A stretch of 64,000 nucleotides of DNA from Symsagittifera roscoffensis. Taxonomy: Eukaryota > Xenacoelomorpha > Acoela > Convolutidae. Of the stretch, positions 46,293 through 56,485 are shown one piece after another. The stretch lies in contig NC_087065.1 in assembly GCF_963678635.1 (NCBI RefSeq), positions 24,383,254-24,447,253 on the forward strand, written 5' to 3'. The number at the start of each line of letters is the position of its first letter. Position 1 is the stretch's first letter. The notes under the pieces are model-generated. The model saw only the letters and a list, made by a program, of their open reading frames with translations, had not been told where the DNA came from and made no database searches. The position numbers and the translations under genes are program-made.

Positions 46293-46408
46293 TAAGTTTT
46301 TTTTCCGAGCCAAAATTTAAAAACTTAAAACCATACATTTTATGAGAGTGTACGTTTACAACTTAGTTAGTTCGGCTTGGGAGAATGCCAAAGAGGCATC
46401 AGCCTGCT

Positions 46409-46426
46409 GGGGGGGGGGGGGGGGGG
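46409..46426. repeat. 18-base G homopolymer
   Basis: An uninterrupted run of G in AT-rich DNA, 300 bp upstream of the GPx start codon. Length may be unreliable in sequencing. Confidence 0.8.
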
Positions 46427-46727
46427 TCATCTCTATTAAGAGAAATATGCAGCCGAAAAAGGAGCAATCTGAATAGGTTTTGTAAATCAATAGGAGCCAC
46501 TCAATGAAGGATTTTGTGGTAAAAACATGCCTTTCTCAGAAGAACAACAAATGAACAGTAAAATTAGAAAGTCAGAGGAAAAAAAAACGGTTTAATTTTG
46601 TTCTGCACACATTTGCTTTTCCTAAGATGAGTTTTTTATAATAAAAAACACGTGCTGTATTAAGTTTTAACAATTTTAACTCAAGTAGCTAATTTTTAGT
46701 TAAAACAAAGCGCATAGCAGCTTTAGC

Positions 46728-46871
46728 ATGACGAAAGACGCTGGCCCTGTTTCCCACCCCCAGTTGAAGGACACTGTCTACCAATTCACAGCTGATGATA
46801 TAGATGAAAAGCCAGTGGATCTGAACAAGTACAAGGGCCACGTTTGCATCATAGTGAACACAGCCTCAAAG
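46728..46871 (+). CDS. GPx exon 1
   Basis: ATG at 46728, 48 codons, phase 0, donor GTATCC. Ends NTASK, exactly before the catalytic residue. The frame past 46871 is intron. Confidence 0.87.
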
Positions 46872-49800
46872 GTATCCTTGGGTTTTTCACACACCCCTAA
46901 AGCCTTACAGGACTCTTTTCGACTCCCTCCACCTTTTAATTTTCAATGTTTCTAATTTTTTCTGGTTTTATTATGGCTAAACGCGCAACGTTAGGATGTA
47001 AGGTGTCGAGAACAAATATTTTCACAGTTGTTAGTTTGTTCACCATGCCAAGTTTCATTGCAACTCTGTTAAACCAAGTGAAGATGGTAAATTCACCAGA
47101 TAAAGTTACATGGTTAAAAAAATAAGACAAGGAAATATAAAAATGAGGACCACACCCACCTATTAGAGGAAGTGAGCGAAAACAAAATTTTTTAAAAAAT
47201 TTTTAAAAAAATTTAAGAAACACTAGCGCCAATTGAAGTGAACTAAGAGAAGGAAATGAGAAAGCACCAGGAAAATGAAAAGAGAAGGGTAAAAGTGGGT
47301 AAATCATAATTAGGCCACGGGGCGAGCATTTCTGGATGTTGATCATTCCACATGTATGATTCGTTTGTTATATTCTCTTCGCTTTTGGGCCTCATGTTGA
47401 GTGTAAATCTGGTTCAATTGTGTGTTGGCGTTGGTTTTGCAATTGGCACGAAAGATCGTGACGTCCAATAAAGTTTGAGTGCATCTTGTCCAAAAATGCC
47501 TTGCTTTGATGTCGAGTCTGGCAAAGTCGGAAGTATTAGCGAAAGCATACTGTAAAGTTTTACCAGTCAGTGGCTGGAGGTGAGGTTCAATGCTCACATC
47601 CTGGCGAACTTTTTGAAGTCTCTTGGCTAATAAATCACGAATTCTATCGTGTCTATGAGATATATCCTCCACTTTTGCATGTCATGGCATGGTCGATGTC
47701 GAAAATGGTGCCACAGACACATGTTCTGGGAAGATTCGAGACGGGAAGATTATACCTAATTGCAAGCGCGTCTCGGAATTCTTGCTTGCTGAGCGACTTC
47801 CCCTCATCTTCCAATGGTAGCACAGTTAACCAACTGGAGCTACCACGCTCTGTAGCGGTAGTGAGACACCGCTTAACTGCTTGGGACGCGTTTTCACTCA
47901 GGGCTGTGAACTTGTCTCGCTTTTTTTGTCTTTTTCTTCATCAAGCGGAATTATGGCATCCCTCATTTCATTCACTGATCAACAAAAGTAGGTCCATTTG
48001 TTGCTGAGACCGAAAGTGTAACCAGCATAGGCTTCTTGTGGGTAGGCTTTTGGCAATTTCACAGAGAGTTTCTGTCATCTTGGTGAATTTGGAAGCCAGA
48101 TCTTCACAGAAGCTCTTGTTGTGTTGAACTCCGTAGTTCCGAGAGGGCAGCCCAGATACTTTTTTCCTTCACTCGTTATCTTGACACCGCTCTCTGCAAA
48201 CATGGTTTTTGCTTCGTCCATCAAGCTCTCCTTCACAATAAGATAGGTTTTCTCTGCATTTGGACAGTACCCATACGCTGGGCCTTCAGCACTGAGGAAA
48301 TCCCACCAAGCTTTAACGTCAAAAAGTTTACCACCGCCTCGAGTCATCGGCAAACCAGGCTGTTCTGCACTTGGTACCATGTGAGTAGATGAGCGATATA
48401 ACGGATAGACCATAGAAGATCATAGCAAAAGGGTCCCCTTGAGCGACACCTTCCTCGCCAGAAAGCTCATTGTTACCTGTAAAAAGGCGGTTTGCGCGTC
48501 TATACAGATTTATAGCAAGCTTGGCGATAATAGGACATAAAACTTGTATGTTGTGCAGAGCAACTTGTCTGTTCAATTTTTTGAGCGCATTTTCCGCGTC
48601 AACAGGGAGAATTCTGTCAGTTTCATTGTCTTCAAACAAGGCACGTTCTTCGTGAACCGCGGCTTCAGATCCTGACAAATGGCCTGCAGCAAGTTGAAGA
48701 GGCCCAGCGGTTTCGGTAAGCAGGCTCTCAAACTTCCGTGTAACTGTTTTCCCAATAACACGTCTCAAACCTTCACCAATGCCTATGGGTCGGACCCAGG
48801 GTTCTTGTCCAGCGCCAGAAACCGATTAGATAGGAGAGGGGAGAGAGAAACCGGATCCACGTAAGGACTACAAGGACGTCTCGTCGTCATAGAAAGCGCC
48901 TCGCAGACATCGGTTTAAACTCTGTTAAACTAGTCTTTAAAAATTGAAATAGAAAGCTGGGGGGAAGGGAAGATAAGTCCATTCAGACTTCGCTTTACGG
49001 CGTGGTCACCAGAGCTGTTTTTACCGTGAGTTGCCATCAGCGTTTGCTGTATATTATTGCGCCGTTGCACAAAAAATTGCCGCAAAAAATTTAAATCCAG
49101 AGAGAACTTCCAAAAAACCAACTTCAGAAAAAATCATATTGTGTGACTGATTAACGCATTAAAAACAAATGGAAGAACTTGCTTCTTTCTCCGTGAAGTC
49201 TTGCGAGCTCTCAGTTTTTTTTCCAGTTCACCCTCGCTTATTTTTTTTCTTAAATTCGTTATATGAAAGCTGATTTGAAATAATTTTTAATGTTCGTAAC
49301 TGGAATAAAACTCGCCAAAAATGAGCGATTTTAAGATCCTTTCTGACATGCAAAAAGAGAAGAAAAAAGAGCCCAATTTTTAAACAATGCTATATAGTAT
49401 TCTTACGATGGTAGAAAAGCTGAAGAAAGCCTGGCTCCATCCGTTTTATCAATCGCAAAAAAACTCGGATAGCGTTATTTATTTTTTGTTACCCTTTTGT
49501 AGAGGGAAAGAATGAAGGATCTTCTTCCGTTCTCTCCAACTCAAAAAAGCATCAAATTTATAATGTAACGAGCACTTTGAAAAGGTTAAGCAAGAAGACT
49601 AAATATGTTTGTCATGGTTTAACTTGTCCGCGCTGGTGGGGTGAAGGAAAAAGAGCCAGAATAATTATCATTCAGATTTATCAAGAACAGCTGGTCAATT
49701 TTTACCAAATGTTTTAAGATCATTGGCTTTTTCTTTTGATCCAAAAACTCACACTATAGGAAAAACTCGAAACCATTTTTTCCAGTGAGGAAAAACGACA

Positions 49801-51484
49801 GAAAACTTCTCGCAGCTGCAGCAGGTGTACGATAAATTTAAAGGGGAGGGACTGAGGATTCTGGCATTTCCCAGCTCACAATTTCTACAGGAGCCCAAGA
49901 ACAACCAACAGATTAAAGGCAAGTGCGCTTTTTGTACCGACCATTAAAAATGGGAAGGAACTTTGTATTCGGGTGTGTTTTAGTTTTTTTTTGTGTTTCA
50001 CGCAAAATCAGGTACCACAAATAATCATCGGACTGAAATAATTGATATATCATAATAAAGCCCTTTCAGTCAGAATTCGAACCACATTAAGAATTCAAAA
50101 ATTTCTCCCAAAAAATGAAAAGTTTTGATTGTTTTTTTTTTATTTTTCTAGTCATTTTTCTTCAAAAACTGTTGCGCCGTTTGCCTATTTTACTATCATT
50201 TTCGAATATGCCTAAATAATAGTTTTATGTAAGATCTTTTCTTCACACCACGCAGAAAAAGCTACACTGATTTTTAAAGTTTATGGTCAGAAAATTTTGA
50301 GCTAATTGCACAGTAACCGGCTATCCTTGTTTTATTTACATTCGATTTTCACATGATAAAACACTTTTACTGTCAAAACTGTAAAAAAAAAAATTGTTGT
50401 CAATACAATCGATTCAACCTTATCCGGTAAAAACGACGCCTTTTGTTGTATAAAAATGACGACCAGTTGGTATAAAAATGATAGGATGACAAACAAAATC
50501 AGCAATGGAAATTAAGTTCACATAGAAACAAAGATAATGGGTCGTTGTACAAGTTGCATAGAGTTATCGGATACAATCATCCAATAAAAAACTATTAGCT
50601 GGTAGAATAATTGAAGTATTCAATTTCTTCAATTTTTTTCCAGATATTTCGGTGTTCTTTTTTCGGAGTTGAAGAAAGTCTTTCTAATTTTTTTCGTGTT
50701 GTGATTTTTTTGTGTCTGACTCACGACTGAAGTGTATTTAAAACGAGACCGCACTCGATGTTCTGCAAGTGTTCTTTGAAGCACCAGATTTTTCGTCGAA
50801 AAAATTTTCATCGCTGTTTCATCGCTAAAAATTAGCCAAATTAGCGGAAATTTATCAATAAACTTTGCTATCGTGTCAATGATCATCGATAATTCATCAA
50901 TGGCGGTCGCTGTTTTTTTTTTCACTTTTTTATTGCTAATTTTCAATGTGAACTCAACCCCAGTAGGCATGTTTTCTTCCTATTTATTCGAGAGTGTTCG
51001 GAACAATAACACAAACACTTTTCTGGTCCAAAACAAAAACTACTTATTAGTTTTGTTTTACTTCCTCCAGAGTTCGTGAAGAAGTTCGAGGTGACGTATG
51101 ACCTGTTTGCGAAAGTGAAAGTTGCCTTCTTCGGGCGGCATCCACTGTTCAACTTCCTGGCCAAGAAACTGGGCAGGTGCAAGTGGAACTTCACCAAGTA
51201 CCTCATCGACAAACACGGAAAACAATCTTTACTTTCTCAGTTTCAAAATTCTACTGAAAATCACAAATCACTCTGTTGTCATAAAGCACAAAGAAGGATA
51301 ATCGGTTGACTCGATATATGATTCGATATAATCCGCTTTCAATTGTTTCCTTTCTAGTAGGACAAAAAATCTCGAAACTGAGAAAGTTTGACTTTGAAAA
51401 GGAGTGCCAAGAATGCGATTTGGAGTCACCACACCCCCTAAAGATATGTGCAAACACATTGAAAAACTGCTGCAAGAGAAATAG
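46728..51484 (+). CDS. GPx4-like glutathione peroxidase, selenoprotein, four-exon gene
   Basis: Exons: 46728-46871, 49786-49918, 51071-51217, 51402-51484. The product is 168 aa, the size of cytosolic GPx4. It reduces (phospho)lipid hydroperoxides with thiols. Exon 1 has VYQFTADDID and VCIIVNTASK. Exon 2 opens with TGA, read as selenocysteine-49, followed by GKTTENFSQL and LRILAFPSSQF. Catalytic partners are Gln80, Trp131 and Asn132 (CKWNFTKYLID). The C-terminus is RFGVTTPPKD then HIEKLLQEK. There is no tetramer loop, as in the monomeric GPx4 type. The usual FPCNQF cysteine is serine. Intron 1 is GT-AG, intron 2 GC-AG, intron 3 GA-AG. Ordinary translation would stop after 48 residues; a SECIS-like element in the 3' UTR supports read-through. 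Confidence 0.88.
47300..48870 (-). mobile_element. Decayed reverse-transcriptase element inside GPx intron 1
   Basis: On the - strand, from about 48870: ALDKNPG then PIGIGEGLRRVIGK (48830-48750), a thumb/palm stretch with LNRQVALHNIQ, EGVAQGDPFAMIFYGLS and WFADDS (to about 48330). A downstream block has GYCPNAEKTYL and KKYLGCPLG (to 48075), then a C-terminal block with LQPLTGKTL, ARLDIKARHFW and HEAQKRREYNKRI (47672-47343). The layout matches non-LTR-like reverse-transcriptase elements common in cnidarians and sponges. Frames are broken by shifts and a gap, so it is inactive. It lies antisense to the host gene. Confidence 0.75.
49786..49918 (+). CDS. GPx exon 2, starts with the selenocysteine codon
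   Basis: Acceptor atttttttccag ends at 49785 and the first codon is TGA (49786-49788). The frame then reads GKTTENFSQLQQVYDKF and ILAFPSSQFLQEP. The exon ends ATT AAA G and the intron begins GCAAGT, a textbook GC-type donor. Confidence 0.87.
49945..50345 (+). repeat. Dispersed copy of the 774-bp repeat family in GPx intron 2
   Basis: Shares with 31740-32390 the blocks tgtattcgggtgtgttttag, accacaaataatcatcgga, the gattcgaac region and, at the end, accacgcagaa followed by ccggctatc. It is a single copy outside the array. Confidence 0.75.
51071..51217 (+). CDS. GPx exon 3
   Basis: Acceptor acttcctccag ends at 51070. The phase-1 join gives IKEFVKKFEVTYDLFAK. Carries CKWNFTKYLIDKH with catalytic Trp and Asn. 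It ends one base into a Gly codon, at a non-canonical GA donor. The open frame beyond it loses family similarity at once. Confidence 0.83.
51218..51401 (+). other. 184-nt GA-AG intron with internal inverted repeats
   Basis: Family homology forces a join between codons for DKH and GVPRMRFG. The junction has a 3-base repeat GGA, and the best reading is GAAAAC...GAAAAG. A 14-base arm (51231-51244, actttctcagtttc) is exactly complementary to 51374-51387, placed 13 and 14 bases from the two ends. No GT donor can restore the frame. Confidence 0.72.
51402..51484 (+). CDS. GPx exon 4 (C-terminus)
   Basis: The frame GVPRMRFGVTTPPKD and HIEKLLQEK matches the family C-terminus (RYGPTTPP... IEKLL type). 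It stops at TAG 51482-51484. The longer frame in another register over the same bases has no similarity. Confidence 0.82.
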
Positions 51485-51529
51485 TTCACCCGAAGAACTA
51501 TTCAATGCTAAAGTTGAGAATAAATAAGT

Positions 51530-51603
51530 ATCTACACTTTGATGACGTCAAGAGGCCAAACCTTTTTAAAATTGGGAGCCAATTGACTGAAGTTTGAGTA
51601 GAT
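51530..51603 (+). promoter_or_regulatory. SECIS-like element in the GPx 3' UTR
   Basis: Helix I pairs 51530-51535 (atctac) with 51598-51603 (gtagat). After an internal loop, the 5' quartet TGAC (51543-51546, within ATGA) faces TGAA (51588-51591), giving the G.A/A.G tandem of SECIS elements. Helix II pairs gtcaa (51547-51551) with ttgac (51583-51587) and ggc (51554-51556) with gcc (51578-51580). An unpaired AAA lies at 51558-51560, 12 nt after the TGA, and a small cc/gg helix beyond it would make it form 2. It begins 45 nt after the stop. Confidence 0.78.
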
Positions 51604-52315
51604 TATTTGTTTATTTTGCAATTATAACGCTTCAGTAAACCGTTTTTTTTAAACTCATTTCCTTGTTAATTGTAGCAACTTTGTAGTCACTTTTTATTTC
51701 AATCGGCTATCGTTTCGATTGGTTCGACTGGGTTAAGTGTCCGGTAGTGTCCGGTAAAGACTATCAAAGTGGAACGATGTCTTGTAACATAAAACAGGGT
51801 CGAAAATGGACATCGCCTAACTCGAAAAGTCGAAATCCGGCTTCGTCATCGTAAGTCGATTACCTCCAGCCCTGGAATGAAATCGCTGATCTAGGTTTTT
51901 CTCGAGGGGAGAGTGGCGGGGCAGCGGATTTTCGAAAATTTTGTCTTCTTTAGGTCGACTAAATTGATTTTCCGAGCTCTTCCAAAGTACTAAAACGACC
52001 TTGTCTTGACCAAATTTTGTGCGCCGCAGGCAAAATTTTAAAAAAATAGGCCAAAATGCGCTTTTAGGCACTTTTTGAAAACTTTTCACCAAAAAATTGC
52101 TCCACCCTCAAAATAAGTACATTTTGGCGCCGAAGACGCCTTTAGAAAAATTTAGGGGTCCGTCAGCCAAAAATGGATATCTCAAAATAGTTCAAAGGGG
52201 GGATATTTAGGGAATTCAGTTTTAAAAAAAAATTCAAGCGAAGTGCAGTTTTCGCTAGAAAAATCTTGATGTAAGTTTGAAAACAGAGAAAACTGAAAAT
52301 CAATTCTCATTTTTT

Positions 52316-52600
52316 AGAAAACAACTTTACGCACAATCATTGTTAAACTCGCTAGTGGACCCCAATGTGCTATTTGCTGCCCAAGCACATCGGCTGGAGT
52401 TCTATGAATTTTCTTTTTTGGAACACCTGGGATTTTGATCAACGTTTTCCAGAAGCTAAACAGGGCTGGCTTAGGTGGCTGGAATCTTTGCTATTTTTCG
52501 GGAAGCTACACACTTAGGAAAAAGAGCCACACGGCCTATCTTTGGTACTATTTACGGGGCCAACTTCGTATAATTTGGAATTATCATACAGGTATTGGTC
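52316..52600 (+). pseudogene. Possible decayed coding fragment, present in both 2.28-kb units
   Basis: Three + strand frames in succession look protein-like: QSLLNSLVDPNVLFAAQAHR and LEFYEFSFLEHLG, then DQRFPEAKQGWLRWLESLLF, then RATRPIFGTIYGANF. Single-base shifts separate them, so it is broken. The same fragment is at about 54600-54885. No family is recognised; it may come from a transposon. Confidence 0.35.
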
Positions 52601-52963
52601 TTAATGGAATGAACAGGCAAAAAAACCGAATTTTAGCGTGTAATTTATTTGCTCAAAATCGTCTTTTTGCTTTTCCTCGAAAAGTTGCATGCACAGCAAG
52701 CAAGATTTAAGACTGAACTTGATATTTCTATTTGATGTGAGCTTGAAAAACCGATCTTTTTTCTATATACACAAACATATGAAATCGTATTTCTTGTAAT
52801 TTATTTGTTCCGAAAATTTGCTTGTAGTGAAATAATTCCAGGCACTTTTATTTAATTTTTGATTACATTACAAATTTATGTCAGGTTTTTGTAATTGGTT
52901 ATCCGTAAATGCGATTAGAAAACCATTTCTGATTCGTATAAGCTATTTGTTCCATCTTTCAGT

Positions 52964-53132
52964 ACCTGGGCCTGGAAAGGTGAAGCAAATAGCATATACG
53001 AACCCATTACATTTCTCTGTATCGAAATTTTTAAAAGCAAGATGTTACCAATCAAGTGTTGAAGAGCTATTGTCAAACCAGGTTTTAAGAGATATGGCCC
53101 AGAAGAGTCAGAAGTTTATAGACCAATGGTAA
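52964..53132 (+). CDS. Hypothetical terminal exon 1, duplicated
   Basis: An acceptor-like tttccatctttcag ends at 52963 and the open frame reads VPGPGKVKQIAYTNPLHF then SVEELLSNQVLRDMAQKSQK and stops at TAA. The composition is protein-like (amphipathic helices). The copy at 55248-55416 has an identical peptide. No family is recognised and no partner exon is known. Confidence 0.3.
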
Positions 53133-55247
53133 CTTCTGGTGTTATGTCAAAATTGAGCAGAAAAGCTCTTTTTTACCAAACAAATGAGTGAATCGATGCC
53201 TTCTGAAGGAAAATCAGAAAAATCAAAATACATTTGGCGTTCTAGCATCATATTTACCAATAGATGCTCTACTGCAATGAACATTAATGAACGGCAGACT
53301 ACAAAACGCCAATTATAAATAATACAGAACCAGATTTTATTGAATTGTGTTGTAAAATCAAACGTTTTTTCTTCTAGCTAACGTGTGTTCAATTCTTGTG
53401 TTGAATTTTTTTTCAGCAATTGAAATTTTAATTGGTCATTTCCATAGGTATCCGCGATATCTTCCATAGGTATCCGGTATTCAGAGTGCAATTGAGGTGT
53501 TCAGAGTTCTTGATTTAATGATATGAATCTATAATCTATAATCTAATTTTATATGATTTGAATCATTAATTTTCTAACTACTGTAATTCATTCAATGCAA
53601 TGGTGATACAATGCAGTTTGTAAAAAATTTAAATTCTGGATTCTGTTTGAATCAGCTGCAAAAATGATGATACTTTTTTTAAAAAAACTTAGGAAAAAAT
53701 AACTTCAGAAAACTAAATGTTAAAAAATGTTTTATTCATAACTTCAAGGAATCAGACAAAGTATTAAATACAGTAGCAGCTACATTTGAAATTATATCAA
53801 AATTATTGAATTCCTAAATATCAACTTTTTAACATCTCTGAGGTACATCTGATCAAACTGTTAGCTATCAACAGGAATTATTGTGTTTGAGGAAAAAGGG
53901 CGTGCACTTCCTAAAGCTTGGAACTGGCCGAAAAACCTGCCCATAAAAATGATACTCCCACGAAATGCACTAGTTCTGAGCCATTTACACTATCGTAAAA
54001 TTCAATCCGTTCATTCAGAACTTTTGAAAAACAATCAAGTTGGCCAATAAAGTTTGCGTAAGTGATTCTGGACTACCCAAACATTCAGTTGACTGACTGT
54101 ACATCGTCGGTCAAAAACTCGCCTTCACACATTATTTGCCTTCACACATTTCAGCCCTGGAATGAAACCGCTGATCTAGGTTTTTCTCGAGGGGAGAGTG
54201 GCGGGGCAGCGGATTTTCGAAAATTTTGTCTTCTTTAGGTCGACTAAATTGATTTTCCGAGCTCTTCCAAAGTACTAAAACGACCTTGTCTTGACCAAAT
54301 TTTGTGCGCCGCAGGCAAAATTTTAAAAAAATAGGCCAAAATGCGCTTTTAGGCACTTTTTGAAAACTTTTCACCAAAAAATTGCTCCACCCTCAAAATA
54401 AGTATATTTTGGCGCCGAAGACGCCTTTAGAAAAATTTAGGGGTCCGTCAGCCAAAAATGGATATCTCAAAATAGTTCAAAGGGGGGATATTTAGGGAAT
54501 TCAGTTTTAAAAAAAATTCAAGCGAAGTGCAGTTTTCGCTAGAAAAATCTTGATGTAAGTTTGAAAACAGAGAAAACTGAAAATCAATTCTCATTTTTTG
54601 GAAAACATCTTTACGCACAATCATTGTTAAACTCGCTAGTGGACTCCAACGTGCTATTTGCTGCCCAAGCACATCGGCTGGAGTTCTATGAATTTTCTTT
54701 TTTGGAACACCTGGGATTTTGATCATCGTTTTCCAGAAGCTAAACAGGGCTGGCTTAGGTGGCTGGAATCTTTGCTATTTTTCGGGAAGCTACACACTTA
54801 GGAAAAAGAGCCACACGGCCTATCTTTGGTACTATTTACGGGGCCAACTTCGTATAATTTGGAATTATCATACAGGTATTGGTCTTAATAGAATGAACAG
54901 GCAAAAAAACCGAATTTTAGCGTGTAATTTATTTGCTCAAAATCGTCTTTTTGCTTTTCCTCGAAAAGTTGCATGCACAGCAAGCAAGATTTAAGACTGA
55001 ACTTGATATTTCTATTTGATGTGAGCTTGAAAAACCGATCTTTTTTCTATATACACAAACATATGAAATCGTATTTCTTGTAATTTATTTGTTCCGAAAA
55101 TTTGCTTGTAGTGAAATAATTCCAGGCACTTTTATTTAATTTTTGATTACATTACAACTTTATGTCAGGTTTTTGTAATTGGTTATCCGTAAATGCGATT
55201 AGAAAACCATTTCTGATTCGTATAAGCTATTTGTTCCATCTTTCAGT

Positions 55248-55416
55248 ACCTGGGCCTGGAAAGGTGAAGCAAATAGCATATACGAACCCATTACATTTCT
55301 CTGTATCGAAATTTTTAAAAGCAAGATGTTACCAATCAAGTGTTGAAGAGCTATTGTCAAACCAGGTTTTAAGAGATATGGCCCAGAAGAGTCAGAAGTT
55401 TATAGACCAATGGTAA
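55248..55416 (+). CDS. Hypothetical terminal exon 2, duplicate copy
   Basis: The duplicate of 52964-53132, with the same acceptor-like tract and an identical predicted peptide ending SQKFIDQW. Identity alone does not prove coding, because the non-coding flanks are equally conserved. Confidence 0.3.
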
Positions 55417-56485
55417 CTTCTGGTGTTATGTCAAAATTGAGCAGAAAAGCTCTTTTTTACCAAACAAATGAGTGAATCGATGCCTTCTGAAGGAAAATCA
55501 GAAAAATCAAAATACATTTGGCGTTCTAGCATCATATTTACCAATAGATGCTCTACTGCAATGAACATTAATGAACGGCAGACTACAAAACGCCAATTAT
55601 AAATCATACAGAATCAGATTTTATTGAATTGTGTTGTAAAATCAAACGTTTTTTCTTCTAGCTAACGTGTGTTCAATTCTTGTGTTGAATTTTTTTTTTC
55701 AGCAATTGAAATTTTAATTGGCCATTTTCATAGGTATCCGCGATATCTTCCATAGGTATCCGGTATTCAGAGTGCAATTGAGGTGTTCAGAGTTCTTGAT
55801 TTAATGATATGAATCTATAATCTATAATCTAATTTTATATGATTTGAATCATTAATTTTCTAACTACTGTAATTCATTCAATGCAATGGTGATACAATGC
55901 AGTTTGTAAAAAATTTAAATTCTGGATTCTGTTTGAATCAGCTGCAAAAATGATGATACTTCTTTTAAAAAAACTTAGGAAAAAATAACTTCAGAAAACT
56001 AAATGTTAAAAAACGTTTTATTCATAATTTCAAGGAATCAGACGAAGTATTAAATACAGTAGCAGTTACATTTGAAATTATATCAAAATTATTGAATTCC
56101 TAAATATCAACTTTTTATTATCTACGAGGTACATCTGATCAAACTGTTAGCTATCAACAGGAATTATTGTGTTTGAAGAAAAAGGGCGTGCACTTCCTAA
56201 AGCTTGAAACTGGCCAAAAAACCTGCCCATAAAAATGAAGTTACTCCCACGGAATGCACTAGTTCTGGGCCATTTACACTATCCTACACAATAAAAAAAT
56301 GAATTTACTCCCACGGAATGCACTAGTTTTGAGCCATTTACACTATCCTAAAATGCAATCCATTCATTCAGAACACTTGAAAAACAATCAAGTTGGCCAA
56401 TAAAGTTTGTGTAAGTGATTCTGGACTACCCAAACAATCTGTTGACTGTACATCGTCTGTCAAAAACTCGCCTTCACACCTTATT

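Larger units (their letters stand above)
51867..56485. repeat. Tandem duplication, two ~2.28-kb units
   Basis: Unit 1 is 51867-54151 and unit 2 is 54152 to about 56485, offset 2284-2285, almost identical throughout. The junction region repeats ccttcacacatt. Unit 2 has an extra 64-bp internal tandem repeat near 56241-56368. A block at 52060-52210 (and 54345-54490) is related to 4650-4810 (ggcgcc/gacgcctttagaaaa followed by aggggtccgtcagcc-like words), so the unit contains an older dispersed repeat. Confidence 0.92.

Noticed and set aside
47570-48007. 145-codon + strand frame in GPx intron 1
   Set aside because: It is the opposite strand of the reverse-transcriptase relic, whose - strand frames carry the recognisable motifs.
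51519-51524. AATAAA as the GPx poly(A) signal
   Set aside because: Cleavage 10-30 nt downstream would cut into or remove the SECIS-like hairpin. A later, non-consensus site is more likely if the selenoprotein is made.
51306-51527. 73-codon frame at the GPx 3' end as an alternative C-terminus
   Set aside because: It has no GPx similarity. The frame offset by one over the same bases gives RFGVTTPPKD and HIEKLLQEK, which matches the family.
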